From Pseudomonas indica NBRC 103045 (lineage in GTDB: Bacteria > Pseudomonadota > Gammaproteobacteria > Pseudomonadales > Pseudomonadaceae): 64,000 bases of DNA. Position 1 is the stretch's first letter, and the number at the start of each line of letters is the position of its first letter. Under the pieces are notes generated by a model, which saw only the letters and a list, made by a program, of their open reading frames with translations, was not told the origin of the DNA and did no database searches. The translations under genes were made by a program, and so were the position numbers. The stretch lies in assembly GCF_002091635.1 (NCBI RefSeq), contig NZ_BDAC01000020.1, forward strand, positions 54,297 to 118,296, read 5' to 3'. Below are positions 1-9,063 of this stretch, piece by piece.

Positions 1-1745
1 GTCTTGTCGATGATGCGATCCGGGTGGCTGATCTTGATCTGCCCGACACCGTCCGCGTTCGCCTTGGCCTGCCCGCTGCGTCGTTTCGGCACCGCCTTCT
101 CCTCGACCTTCTCCGCCGGCTGCGCCCGTTCGCGGCTGATCGCCTTGGCCGGCTTGTCGGAACGCAAGCCGTGAAACACCGAATGCCGGATCACTCCGTC
201 CCGGGTCATTTCCGCGTAGGCCACTTCGCACATCAGCTCGGGCTTCAGCCAGTGGGCGCCGCGAGCGTCCGCACCGGTAGGCGGGTTGACCACCGCCGGC
301 CGGTCGATTTCCCGCGCCTTGAGCTGCTTGTACACCGTGCGCAGGGTGGCCTCGTTGAAGCCGGTGCCCACCTTGCCTGCGTAGCGTAGCTGGCCGCTGT
401 CCTCGTCGTGCAGACCGAGCAGAAGCGCGCCGAAGGCATTGCGCGCGCCCTTCGGGTCGGTATAACCGACGATGATGAATTCCTGGCGGTTCTGGCACTT
501 CACCTTGATCCAGCTGGAACTGCGACGGGACACGTAAGGGCTGCCGGCGCGCTTGCCGATCAGGCCCTCCAGGCGCATCTGGCAGGCACTCTCCAGCACC
601 GCGTCGGGGTCCTCGGCGAAGTCCTCGGAGAAGCGCAGCAGCGGGCTCTCGTTGTCCGCCATCAGCGCCGCCAGTGCGGCACGACGCTGTTCCACCGCCA
701 CCTCGCGCAGGTCCATGCCGTTCAGGTACGGCACGTCGAACAGGTAATAGACGATGCGCTCGCTGCCGCCGAGATCGAAGGCGTTCTGCAGGGCCTGGAA
801 GTCCGGCAGCCCTTCCTCGTTCAGCACCACCACCTCACCGTCCAGCCAAGCCGACTCCAGTCCCAGCGCGGCCAACGCCTCGGCCTGACGCGGCATTTTC
901 GCCGTCCAGTCATGGCCGTTGCGGGTAATCAGGCGCACCTTGCCCCGTTCGATACGGGCCATGATGCGGTAGCCGTCGAACTTGATCTCGTAGCGCCAGT
1001 CGCCATCCGGGACGGACTCGACCAGGGTCGCCAGTTGCGGCGTCAGCTTCTCCGGCATGGGCGCCTCGCGCGCGTTGGCCAGCCGCTGCCCCTCCTCCTT
1101 CTGGCCGCGCCGCCGCGCCGGCGTCTTGATCGGCCGGCGTGCTTCGGTCGCCTTGGCGCCGCGCTGGCGCGGGATGATGGTGCGGTCGCTGATGACGCTG
1201 TCCGGCTGGTCTTCGACGATGTCGTATTCGCTTTCCGGGCGCGCCGCTTCGTCGTTGGACTTGATCAGGAACCACTGCTCCTTGCTGCCCTGCATGTGCG
1301 TGCGCACCAGGTTCCAGCTACCGCTGAGCTTCTCGCCCTCGAGGCTGAACTTGAGCTTGCCCTTGCGGTAGCCTTCGCGGGGATCGCCCTCCGGCGTCCA
1401 GACGCCCCGGTCCCAGACGATCACATCGCCGGCGCCGTAATGCCCCTCGGGGATATGCCCCTCGAAGTCCGCGTAGTCCAGCGGGTGATCCTCGACATGC
1501 ACCGCCAGCCGCCGCACCTTGGGATCGAGGCAGGGCCCCTTGGGCACCGCCCAGCTCTTCAGGGTGCCGTCCAGTTCCAGGCGGAAGTCGTAGTGCAGGC
1601 GGGTCGCATCGTGTTTCTGGATGCAGTATTGCAGCGCATGCTCCGCCGCCGCGGCCTTGCGACGGGTTCGCCGGGCCGCGCCGGAAGGCTCTGGGGTGGC
1701 GGAGAAATCGCGCTTGCGGTTGTATTCTTCCAGCGGCTTGGCCAT
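1..1745 (-). CDS. ligD: ATP-dependent DNA ligase LigD, 3' end outside window
   Basis: LigD repairs double-strand breaks with Ku by non-homologous end joining. The reading frame is open from the ATG at 1745 to the window edge, so the protein is cut off. Residues about 35-160 form the 3'-phosphoesterase domain (QKHDATRLHYDFRLE, then HVEDHPLDY and EGHYGAGDVIVWD). The ligase domain follows with motif I EIKFDGYR, where the Lys is adenylated, and DGEVVVLNEEG. The last visible residues (ISHPDRIID) look like the start of the polymerase domain, giving the phosphoesterase-ligase-polymerase order known from Pseudomonas. GAGAGG lies upstream of the start. No ku gene is in the window. The overlapping plus-strand frames are shadows. 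Confidence 0.93.
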   Translation of the reverse strand, partial: MAKPLEEYNRKRDFSATPEPSGAARRTRRKAAAAEHALQYCIQKHDATRLHYDFRLELDGTLKSWAVPKGPCLDPKVRRLAVHVEDHPLDYADFEGHIPEGHYGAGDVIVWDRGVWTPEGDPREGYRKGKLKFSLEGEKLSGSWNLVRTHMQGSKEQWFLIKSNDEAARPESEYDIVEDQPDSVISDRTIIPRQRGAKATEARRPIKTPARRRGQKEEGQRLANAREAPMPEKLTPQLATLVESVPDGDWRYEIKFDGYRIMARIERGKVRLITRNGHDWTAKMPRQAEALAALGLESAWLDGEVVVLNEEGLPDFQALQNAFDLGGSERIVYYLFDVPYLNGMDLREVAVEQRRAALAALMADNESPLLRFSEDFAEDPDAVLESACQMRLEGLIGKRAGSPYVSRRSSSWIKVKCQNRQEFIIVGYTDPKGARNAFGALLLGLHDEDSGQLRYAGKVGTGFNEATLRTVYKQLKAREIDRPAVVNPPTGADARGAHWLKPELMCEVAYAEMTRDGVIRHSVFHGLRSDKPAKAISRERAQPAEKVEEKAVPKRRSGQAKANADGVGQIKISHPDRIIDK

Positions 1746-1815
1746 GGGGTCGCCTCTCGCTTGGTCTAGAAGCTTAGAGACGCGCGACCCCTGGGGGTTC
1801 TATAAGAATGACCGG

Positions 1816-3015
1816 TTATTGCGGACGCCCTGGCTCCTCCGGCCCGCCGTCCTCCTCGATATCCTCCAGCTTCAATTCCAGCCCCCAGGCCGGGGCTTCC
1901 GCCGGTCTGGCCGGTTCGGGAGCACTGGGCGCCGCGGGCTGGGCAGCGGCCGGGGAGTCCTTGTAGAGCTTCAGCTTGAGGCGGACGTTGTTGGCCGAGT
2001 CGGCGTTCTTGATCGCTTCCTCTTCGCTGATGGCGCCCTCGTTGGCCAGGTCGATCAGCGCCTGGTCGAAGGTCTGCATGCCCAGGTTCTTCGACTTCTC
2101 CATCACTTCCTTGATCGAGCTGAGTTCGCTGCGCTTGATCAGGTCGCGCACAGTGGGCGTGCCGAGCAGCACCTCCACGGCGGCGCGGCGCTTGCCGTCG
2201 ACCGTCTTGACCAGCCGCTGGGAGACGAATGCCTTGAGGTTGTTGCCCAGGTCGTTGAGCAACTGCGGGCGGCGGTCTTCCGGGAAGAAGTTGATGATGC
2301 GGTCGAGCGCCTGGTTGGCGTTGTTGGCGTGCAGGGTGGAAATCGCCAGGTGGCCGGTGTCGGCGAACGCCAGGGCGTGCTCCATGGTCTCGCGGTCGCG
2401 GATCTCGCCGATCAGGATTACGTCCGGCGCCTGGCGTAGGGTGTTCTTCAGCGCGGCGTGGAAGCTGCGGGTGTCCACGCCGACCTCGCGCTGGTTGATG
2501 ATGGATTTCTTGTGCCGGTGCACGTACTCCACCGGGTCCTCGATGGTGATGATGTGCCCGCCGCTGTTGCGGTTGCGGTAGTCGATCAGCGCCGCCAGGG
2601 AGGTCGACTTGCCGGAACCGGTGCCGCCGACGAAAAGCACCAGGCCGCGCTTCTCCATCACTACCTTGAGCAGCACTTCCGGCAGCTTGAGGTCCTCGAA
2701 CCTGGGGATTTCCATCTTGATGTTGCGCGCGACGATGGACACCTCGTTGCGCTGCTTGAAGATGTTGATGCGGAAGCGGCCGATGTGCGGCAGCGAGATC
2801 GCCAGGTTCATCTCCAGCTCGCGTTCGAATTCGGCCCGTTGCTCGGCATCCATGACCGACTCGGCGATCTTCGCCACCTCCCCCGGCTTCAGCGGTTCGG
2901 CGCTGAGCGGCTTGAGCACGCCGTTGAACTTGGCACAGGGCGGCGCGCCCGTGGAGAGGTAGAGGTCGGAACCGTCCTGGCTGGCCAGGATTTTCAGCAT
3001 CGATTGGATATCCAT
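1816..3015 (-). CDS. PilT/PilU-family type IV pilus ATPase
   Basis: A 399-residue secretion ATPase of the kind that drives retraction of type IVa pili at the inner membrane. It has the Walker A GGTGSGKST, the Asp box and Walker B region (LIGEIRDRETMEHALAFADTGH) and the His box STLHANN. The core matches PilT/PilU closely. A tail of about 45 residues rich in Ala, Pro and Glu follows, longer than in PilT. The start at MDIQSML is preferred over an upstream in-frame ATG at 3045 because AAGAGA sits 7 bases ahead and the homology begins there. It stands alone beside ligD, away from any pil cluster, so it is probably an extra paralogue; whether it acts on pili here is inferred. Confidence 0.88.
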   Translation of the reverse strand: MDIQSMLKILASQDGSDLYLSTGAPPCAKFNGVLKPLSAEPLKPGEVAKIAESVMDAEQRAEFERELEMNLAISLPHIGRFRINIFKQRNEVSIVARNIKMEIPRFEDLKLPEVLLKVVMEKRGLVLFVGGTGSGKSTSLAALIDYRNRNSGGHIITIEDPVEYVHRHKKSIINQREVGVDTRSFHAALKNTLRQAPDVILIGEIRDRETMEHALAFADTGHLAISTLHANNANQALDRIINFFPEDRRPQLLNDLGNNLKAFVSQRLVKTVDGKRRAAVEVLLGTPTVRDLIKRSELSSIKEVMEKSKNLGMQTFDQALIDLANEGAISEEEAIKNADSANNVRLKLKLYKDSPAAAQPAAPSAPEPARPAEAPAWGLELKLEDIEEDGGPEEPGRPQ

Positions 3016-3149
3016 GGAGCAATCTCTTATGGCGAAGAGGCGCACTGCCGGATGAAAACCGGCAAAAATCTGGCGCCAACGAACCGGCGACTGTATGGTC
3101 TGGGGTGTTCAGGCACAATGCCTAGCCCATCACAGAATCGGACTCCCAC

Positions 3150-3428
3150 ATGCCCAAAGCCATGGCCCGCCACATCTTGGTCAAGACCGAGGCCGAAGCC
3201 GAGCAATTGAAAAAACGCCTCGCCAACGGCGAAGCCTTCGATGTCCTGGCGAAGAAACACTCGCTCTGCCCGTCCGGCAAACGCGGCGGCGATCTCGGCG
3301 AGGTCCGCCCCGGCCAGATGGTGCGGGCCATCGACCAAGTGATCTTCAAGAAGCCCCTGCGCACCGTGCACGGTCCGATCAAGAGCGCCTTCGGCTATCA
3401 CCTAGTACAAGTGTTCTATCGAGAATGA
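3150..3428 (+). CDS. ppiC: PpiC-type peptidylprolyl cis-trans isomerase
   Basis: A 92-residue single-domain parvulin, which catalyses cis-trans isomerisation of prolyl bonds. The whole protein is the rotamase domain: ARHILVKTEAEAEQL at the N-terminus, SLCPSGKRGGDLG in the middle, and GPIKSAFGYHLVQV at the C-terminus. There is no signal peptide, so it is cytoplasmic, like E. coli PpiC (93 residues). It is transcribed divergently from the PilT/PilU-like gene and is followed by a strong stem-loop, so it is probably monocistronic. Confidence 0.95.
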   Translation: MPKAMARHILVKTEAEAEQLKKRLANGEAFDVLAKKHSLCPSGKRGGDLGEVRPGQMVRAIDQVIFKKPLRTVHGPIKSAFGYHLVQVFYRE

Positions 3429-3430
3429 CA

Positions 3431-3459
3431 GCGGAAACCGGAAAATAGCCGGTTTCCGC
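3431..3459 (+). terminator. Perfect 11-bp stem-loop after ppiC
   Basis: GCGGAAACCGG pairs perfectly with CCGGTTTCCGC across a 7-base loop, starting 2 bases after the ppiC stop. No T-run follows, so it may terminate weakly or protect the 3' end of the mRNA. Confidence 0.6.
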
Positions 3460-3574
3460 CCGTCGGCCGCTGCCGTTCGGCGAATTGTGGCGAGAGCGAC
3501 GGATAGGTTGCGCGGTTTGGTGGTCTGTCACTCATGCATCGTAGCGACAGTCCCCGCCCGAAGGAGTATGCAGG

Positions 3575-5656
3575 ATGCAACCGGAGCGAATAGTCACCGG
3601 CCCCATGAACCTGATAACGGCCCCGCGGATGCCCCGCTTCCCCTTCGACGGCGGAGAGATGGGGCAGAAGGTCCGCACCTTCGATTGGAGTGCCACTCCG
3701 CTCGGCCCGATCCAGGACTGGCCGAGCGTGTTGCGCGTCACCGTGGAGTTCGTCCTCAACTCCAAATTTCCCAAGTGCCTGGTGTGGGGCTCCTCCCTCA
3801 CCATGATCTACAACGATGCCTTCAAGCCGATCCTCGGCAACAAATCGGAAGCACTGGGGCGGCCGTTCAGCGAGGTCTGGAGCGAAGCCTGGGATGCCAT
3901 CGGCCCGATCGCCGAACGCGCGTTTTCCGGCGAGGCGACCTATATCGAGGATTTCCCGCTCGCCATCAACCGCCACGGCCATCTGGAGCAGGCCTTCTTC
4001 ACCTTCTGCTACAGCCCGGTACGGGACGAGAACGGCGTGGTCGTCGGTATGATGGATACCGTTATCGAAATGACAGGCAAGTACCTCGCCGAACGCCAGT
4101 TGCGCGAACTCGCCAACTCGCTGGAAAAGCAGGTCGCCGAACGCACCGCCGACCGCAACCGCCTCTGGCAGTTGTCCACCGACATCATGCTGGTGACCCA
4201 TTTCGACAGCGTGATTACCGCCGCCAACCCGGCCTGGCAGCGCATGCTCGGCTGGAGCGAGCAGGAACTGGTCGGCCAGCGGGCGCTGAGCCTCATCCAC
4301 CGCGAGGACCTGCATCGCACCATCCGCACCATCCGCCTGTTGTCCCGCGGTACGCCGATCTCCGGCCTGGACAACCGCGTCCGCCACAAGGACGGCAGTT
4401 ACCGCTGGATCAGTTGGAACGCGGTGCCCGGCGATGGCCTGATCAATGCCGTGGGGAGGGATTTCACCGCTGAAAAGGAACAGGCCGAAGCCCTCCAGCA
4501 GGCCGAGGAAAACCTTCGCCACAGCCAGAAGATGGAAGCGGTCGGCCAGCTCACCGGCGGCCTGGCGCACGACTTCAACAACCTGCTGCTGAGTATCGGC
4601 GGCAGCCTGGAATTGCTGGGCGAACGGCTCCGCCAAGGGCGCACCCAGGACCTCGAGCGCTACATCGAGGCGGCCCAGGGCGCGACCCAGCGCGCGGCCT
4701 CCCTGACCCACCGCCTGCTGGCCTTTTCCCGGCGCCAGACCCTCGATCCGCGGCCGACCCGGGTCAACCACCTGATCGCCGACATGGAAGAACTGGTCCG
4801 CCATACCATGGGGCCGACCATCCGGGTGGACATCATCCGCTCCACGGATTCCTGGACCGTCCTGGTGGATCGCAATCAGTTGGAAAACTCCCTGCTCAAC
4901 CTTTGCATCAACGCCCGCGATGCGATGCCGGAAGGTGGCCGGCTGGTCATCGAGACGGCCAACGTCGAGCTGGATGCCAAAACCGCGGGCGCGCTGGAAC
5001 TGGCACCCGGCGAATACCTGTCGCTGAGGGTCAGCGATACCGGCATGGGCATGTCGGCGGAAGTCGCCAAACGGGCCTGCGAACCCTTCTTCACCACCAA
5101 ACCCACCGGCCAGGGCACCGGGCTGGGGCTTTCCATGGTGTACGGCTTCGCCCAGCAATCCGGCGGCCAGGTGCGAATCCACTCGGAAACCGACCGGGGG
5201 ACCTCCGTCATGCTCTACCTGCCGCGCCACGCGGATGAGCCGGACGCCCCCAGCGAGACGGCACAGCCCTCCGACATGCCGGTGACCAGCCAGGGCGAAA
5301 CCGTGCTGGTGATCGATGACGAGGCGACCCTGCGCATGCTGGTGACCGAAGTGCTGGAAGACCTCGGCTACGCCACCCTCGAAGCCGCGGAAGGCCCGTC
5401 CGGCCTGGCGTTGCTGGAATCGGGCCGGCCCGTGGACCTGCTGATCACCGACATCGGCCTGCCCGGTGGCATGAACGGCCGCCAGGTCGCCGACGCCGCG
5501 CGCCGTGTCCGACCGGGGCTGAAAGTGCTGTTCATCACCGGCTATGCCGAGACCACCGTGGTCGGCAACGACCGCCTGGAGCCGGATATGCAGATTCTGA
5601 CCAAGCCCTTCACCCTGGATGCCCTGGCCAACCGGATCAAAGGCCTGCTCGGCTGA
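3575..5656 (+). CDS. Hybrid sensor histidine kinase with PAS domains and C-terminal receiver
   Basis: A 693-residue soluble signalling kinase. Residues about 30-165 are PAS-like (begins [16 protein letters not shown], a common lead-in in this class), and about 195-300 form a second PAS with a PAC end ([16 protein letters not shown]). HisKA follows with the phospho-acceptor His at about 332 (GGLAHDFNN), then a HATPase with [20 protein letters not shown] and [12 protein letters not shown]. The receiver domain occupies about 565-693 ([25 protein letters not shown]). No membrane segment is seen, so it senses a cytoplasmic or PAS-bound signal. AAGGAG lies 8 bases before the ATG. No partner regulator is adjacent, so output through an unlinked protein is likely. 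Confidence 0.92.
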   Translation: MQPERIVTGPMNLITAPRMPRFPFDGGEMGQKVRTFDWSATPLGPIQDWPSVLRVTVEFVLNSKFPKCLVWGSSLTMIYNDAFKPILGNKSEALGRPFSEVWSEAWDAIGPIAERAFSGEATYIEDFPLAINRHGHLEQAFFTFCYSPVRDENGVVVGMMDTVIEMTGKYLAERQLRELANSLEKQVAERTADRNRLWQLSTDIMLVTHFDSVITAANPAWQRMLGWSEQELVGQRALSLIHREDLHRTIRTIRLLSRGTPISGLDNRVRHKDGSYRWISWNAVPGDGLINAVGRDFTAEKEQAEALQQAEENLRHSQKMEAVGQLTGGLAHDFNNLLLSIGGSLELLGERLRQGRTQDLERYIEAAQGATQRAASLTHRLLAFSRRQTLDPRPTRVNHLIADMEELVRHTMGPTIRVDIIRSTDSWTVLVDRNQLENSLLNLCINARDAMPEGGRLVIETANVELDAKTAGALELAPGEYLSLRVSDTGMGMSAEVAKRACEPFFTTKPTGQGTGLGLSMVYGFAQQSGGQVRIHSETDRGTSVMLYLPRHADEPDAPSETAQPSDMPVTSQGETVLVIDDEATLRMLVTEVLEDLGYATLEAAEGPSGLALLESGRPVDLLITDIGLPGGMNGRQVADAARRVRPGLKVLFITGYAETTVVGNDRLEPDMQILTKPFTLDALANRIKGLLG

Positions 5657-5703
5657 CGGGCTGTCGGGCACACGAACCCGCCCCAACATCCGAACCCGCT
5701 CTT

Positions 5704-5761
5704 GTAGGGGCGAATTCATTCGCCCAACGAAGCATCGCCAGGCGAATAAATTCGCCTCTAC
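5704..5761. repeat. Inverted pair of REP-type palindromes
   Basis: GTAGGGGCGAATTCATTCGCC faces GGCGAATAAATTCGCCTCTAC, the head-to-head layout of Pseudomonas REP doublets. The same family occurs at 13403-13743, 21336-21988 and 34705-34856. Confidence 0.85.
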
Positions 5762-5776
5762 AACACTTTGCTTTTC

Positions 5777-6301
5777 GTAGGAACCAGCTCTGCTGGCGAG
5801 GCTTTTGTGTCACCTGTTCGCTCGTTCTTACAAAGGGCTGCATCCGAACCTCAGCGTGGGAGCGAATTCATTCGCAATGCTGTTTGCATCCCAATCCAGC
5901 ACACTGCCGACGGATTCGCGTCACCCCCGCCCCCTCACCCCAGCCCTCTCCCCAAAGGGGCGAGGGAGCAGTCCGTGCCGGCCCAACAGCACGTGTGGCG
6001 AATAAATTCGCCCCAACACCGTCTGCTTTCGTAGGAACCAGCTCTGCTGGCGAGGCTTTTGTGTCACCTGTTCGCTCGTTCTTACAAAGAGCTGCATCCG
6101 AACCTCAGCGTGGGAGCGAATTCATTCGCGAATGCTGTTTGCATCCCAATTCAGCACTGCCGACGGGTTCGCGTCATCCTTACCCCAGCCCTCTCCCCAA
6201 AGGGGCGAGGGAGCAGTCCGTGCCGGCCCAACAGCACGTGTGGCGAATAAATTCGCCTCTACACCGTCCGCTTTTCGTAGGAGCCAGCTCTGCTGGCGAA
6301 G
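5777..6301. repeat. Imperfect tandem duplication, about 250 bp per copy, built of REP-like parts
   Basis: Two copies start with GTAGGAACCAGCTCTGCTGG at 5777 and 6031 (period 254), and a third partial copy starts at 6277 (period 246). Each copy carries a GTAGGAACCAGC half-site, a GAGCGAATTCATTCGC palindrome, a CCCTCTCCCCAAAGGGGCGAGGG palindrome (5931-5967 and 6181-6212) and GGCGAATAAATTCGCC. Small indels and substitutions separate the copies. No coding sequence is credible in 5657-6320. Confidence 0.85.
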
Positions 6302-6320
6302 CCCCACGAACGCTGGAGAT

Positions 6321-6869
6321 TCAGCGCCCACCACCCAGCGGCAACATGCGCAGCAGCACCCCGTCGCGCTTCACGTAATGGTGGAACAGCGCCGCCGCCG
6401 CGTGCAGGCCGATCAGCCAGTAGCCGGCCTGGCCGAGCGCTTCGTGCAATTCCTTCAGCTCACCCGCGAGCCCCTTGTCCGGGGCCACCAGGGCCGGCAA
6501 TTCCAGGCCGAAGAACGGAATCGGCTTGCCGGCCGCGCTGAGGATCAGCCAACCCACGAAGGGCAGGCCGATCATCAGCCCATACAACGCCAGGTGCATG
6601 GCCTTCGCCAGCCAATCCTGCCAGGCCGGGGTGGCGGGTTCGTCACGCAGCGAGGGACCCAGAATGCGCGCCAGCAGACGCAGCCAGACCAGGGCGAACA
6701 CCGCCAGGCCCAGCATGAAGTGCCATTGCTTGAGCAACTCGCGAGTCTCACTGCCCTTGGGAAAGTTGCCTTTCAGCTCGATGCAGGCATACACACCGGC
6801 GATCAGCAGCAGCATCAGCCAGTGCAGGCCGATGGAAAGGCGGCTGTAGCGTTGAGAAAGATAGGTCAT
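6321..6869 (-). CDS. Cytochrome b561
   Basis: A 182-residue inner-membrane dihaem b-type cytochrome that passes electrons between quinol and oxidants such as superoxide. Four hydrophobic segments are visible. The His residues at 16 (IGLHWLM), 50 (QWHFMLGL), 142 (ELHEALGQ) and 156 (IGLHAAAALFHH) match the spacing of the four haem ligands in E. coli CybB. AAGGAG lies 9 bases ahead of the ATG. It lies 68 bases downstream of the sensor kinase gene on the same strand, so it could be read through from that operon. Confidence 0.93.
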   Translation of the reverse strand: MTYLSQRYSRLSIGLHWLMLLLIAGVYACIELKGNFPKGSETRELLKQWHFMLGLAVFALVWLRLLARILGPSLRDEPATPAWQDWLAKAMHLALYGLMIGLPFVGWLILSAAGKPIPFFGLELPALVAPDKGLAGELKELHEALGQAGYWLIGLHAAAALFHHYVKRDGVLLRMLPLGGGR

Positions 6870-6937
6870 GGGGAGACGCTCCTTGTATGAGGAAGTGATG
6901 CGATCCTAAGGCTGGACACTTAAGGAAACCTTAGCCC

Positions 6938-8344
6938 TCACACCTCGCGCGGAAAACGCACCCGGACTTCCAGTCCGCCCAGCGGCGATTCGAGCAGTTC
7001 GACATCCGCCCGGTGCAGTTCCGCCACCCGCGCGACGATGGACAAGCCCAGCCCGGCGCCCTGCCCTTCGCCCTCGCGGAAGAAGCGCTCGAACACCTTG
7101 GCACGCATGTCCAGCGGCACGCCGGGGCCGCTGTCCAAGACGCGCAGCAACACGGCATCCTCGGCGCTTTCCAGGCACACCTGGATCTGCCCACCGGCCG
7201 GGGTGTATTGCAGGGCGTTGCCGACCAGGTTCTGCAACAGGGTCTCCAGGCTGGCCGCATCGCCCGTCAGGCGGTAATCGCCGCCGTCTGCCGCTTCCAG
7301 GGTCAGTTCCTGGCGGCGACTCAGCGCCAAGGGCGTCAGCTCCGCCAGGGCACCACGGGCCAGCGCACACAGGTCGAGACGGGTCATGGCCAGTTGCACC
7401 GCATTCGGCTCCAGCCGGGCCAGGGTCAGCATCTGCGCCACCACGCGGGTGGTCCGGTCCACGCCGGCGATGAGCTGCGCCAATGCACCGGCACGATCAT
7501 GCTCATCGACCGCCTCCATCGCGTTCTGCGCATGGATGCGCAGCACCGCCAGGGGCGTGCGCAGCTCGTGGGCGGCATCGGCGATGAAGCGCTTCTCCCG
7601 CTCGATCAGTTGGGTGACCTGCAGCAACAGGCGATTCAACGACGCCACCACCGGCTCCAGCTCCCTCGGCAAGGGTTGCAGGATCAGCGGAGACAGATCG
7701 TCCGGGCCGCGGGTCTTGAGCGATTGGGTCATGCGCACCAGCGGGCGCAGCCCCCAGCCCACCGCCAGCCAGACCAGCAGGGCCAGCACCGGCAGCCCCA
7801 CCAGATCGGGCAACAGGCTGCGCGCGGCGATCTTGCCCACCAGTTCGCCACGCACGCTGTCGCGCTCGCCGACCAGCAGCCAGGCGCGATCCTCCCGGTC
7901 GTGCAGGAGGAACAGTCGCCAGCCGTGCCCGGCCATGCGCAGGTCGTGGTAACCCTCCAGGGCGGTGCTCGGGGCGGCCGCCCCGACGCTGCTCAGCAAA
8001 ACCTGCAAGGCATCCGCCGGGATACTCGCCGAATGCAGCAGCGGGCGGCCCTGCTCGTCGGCAACCTGGAAACCGAGCTTGCCCTCGTAGCGGTGACCCG
8101 CCTTGCGCTCCTGGCCGCCCATCAGCGCGGCATCCAGGGCAGCCTGCAGTTCGCTGCGGTTGGCGTCGCTCATGTCGCGTCCGACCAACCCCTGCAGCAG
8201 ACGCGCGCTCTGCGCCAACTGGGCGTCGAACAGTTCCTCGATCTCGTGGTGGGCGTCGCGGTAGCTCTTCCAGGAGATCAACCCCAGCGACATGCCGAGC
8301 AGACCGAGCACCAGCAGCAGGGTACGGGCACGGATCGAACGCAT
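6938..8344 (-). CDS. Two-component sensor histidine kinase, QseC/PmrB-like
   Basis: A 468-residue inner-membrane kinase. One membrane segment spans residues 7-25, then a periplasmic domain (26-180) of the 2CSK_N type, then a second membrane segment (181-199). A HAMP-like linker follows, then HisKA with the phospho-acceptor H259 (ADAAHELRTPLAVLR) and a HATPase with NLVGNALQYTPAGG, DSGPGVP and GAGLGLSIV. It overlaps the regulator gene by one base (TGATG), so the two are translationally coupled. The family includes sensors of metals, cationic peptides and catechols; the ligand cannot be read from the sequence. Confidence 0.92.
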   Translation of the reverse strand: MRSIRARTLLLVLGLLGMSLGLISWKSYRDAHHEIEELFDAQLAQSARLLQGLVGRDMSDANRSELQAALDAALMGGQERKAGHRYEGKLGFQVADEQGRPLLHSASIPADALQVLLSSVGAAAPSTALEGYHDLRMAGHGWRLFLLHDREDRAWLLVGERDSVRGELVGKIAARSLLPDLVGLPVLALLVWLAVGWGLRPLVRMTQSLKTRGPDDLSPLILQPLPRELEPVVASLNRLLLQVTQLIEREKRFIADAAHELRTPLAVLRIHAQNAMEAVDEHDRAGALAQLIAGVDRTTRVVAQMLTLARLEPNAVQLAMTRLDLCALARGALAELTPLALSRRQELTLEAADGGDYRLTGDAASLETLLQNLVGNALQYTPAGGQIQVCLESAEDAVLLRVLDSGPGVPLDMRAKVFERFFREGEGQGAGLGLSIVARVAELHRADVELLESPLGGLEVRVRFPREV

Positions 8345-9003
8345 CAGAGCTTGTCCACCAGATAGCCGACGCCCCGGACGGTGCGGATCAGCTCGGGGAA
8401 GAACTTGCGCCGCAGGTGGTGCACGTGCACCTCCAGGGCGTTGCTCTCCACCTCCTCGTCCCAGCCGTAGAGCACCTGCTGCAACTTGTCGCGGGTCAGC
8501 ACCCGGCCCGGATGGGCGAGCAGTTCGTGGAGCAGCATGAATTCCTTCCGCGAGAGGTTCACCGCCTCGCCCCGGTAGGTGACCTGCTGGTCCACCGGGT
8601 CGAGGCGGATGTCCTGGTACTCCAGCGCCGGCTGCGGGCGGTTGAGGCTGCGCCGGACCAGCGCCCGCAAACGAGCCTTGAGTTCGGCGACATCGAACGG
8701 CTTGACCAGGTAATCGTCCGCCCCGGCATCGAGCCCGGCGACCCGGTCGCCGGTGGCGTCGCGGGCGGTGAGCACCAGCACCGGCACCGGGTTGGCCGCC
8801 GCGCGCAGGCGCCGCAGCACTTCCAGGCCATCCAGGCGCGGCAGGCCGAGGTCGAGGACGGCCACGTCGAAGTCCTCGTGGCTCAGCGCATGCAGCGCGC
8901 TGGCGCCGTCCTGCAACCAGTCGACGGTGTAGCCCTCCGGCTTGAGCGCCGTGCGGATGCCCTCGCCCAGCGCCCCGTCATCTTCAACCAGCAACAATCG
9001 CAT
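8344..9003 (-). CDS. OmpR/PhoB-family response regulator, QseB/PmrA-like
   Basis: A 219-residue DNA-binding regulator, partner of the kinase at 6938-8344. The receiver domain (1-115) has the acidic pair E7/D8/D9, phospho-acceptor D51 (VAVLDLGLPRLDG) and K in VKPFD. The winged helix (about 125-219) includes LSRKEFMLLHELLAHPGRVLTRDKL and ends RTVRGVGYLVDKL. The ATG at 9003 is chosen because the receiver begins MRLLLVEDD; the longer frame to 9048 adds residues with no homology. It lies 60 bases below the TPR gene on the same strand. Confidence 0.94.
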   Translation of the reverse strand: MRLLLVEDDGALGEGIRTALKPEGYTVDWLQDGASALHALSHEDFDVAVLDLGLPRLDGLEVLRRLRAAANPVPVLVLTARDATGDRVAGLDAGADDYLVKPFDVAELKARLRALVRRSLNRPQPALEYQDIRLDPVDQQVTYRGEAVNLSRKEFMLLHELLAHPGRVLTRDKLQQVLYGWDEEVESNALEVHVHHLRRKFFPELIRTVRGVGYLVDKL

Positions 9004-9063
9004 GGAGACATCCCGTATCGCCCGGCCCCGCCGGATGGCGCCATTCAACCGCAGTGCGTGCCA

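Noticed and set aside
408..1769. A 453-residue plus-strand frame opposite ligD
   Set aside because: The minus strand encodes clear LigD motifs; this frame has low-complexity Arg/Gln/Leu text and no domain.
3416..5719. A 767-residue open frame on the minus strand opposite the hybrid kinase
   Set aside because: It mirrors the codon structure of the kinase gene, has no recognisable domain and is a GC-rich shadow.
5884..6378. Frames rich in SPLPKG and NSPLH text in the 250-bp duplication
   Set aside because: They are repeat translations; the same peptides recur at 13488 and 21324.
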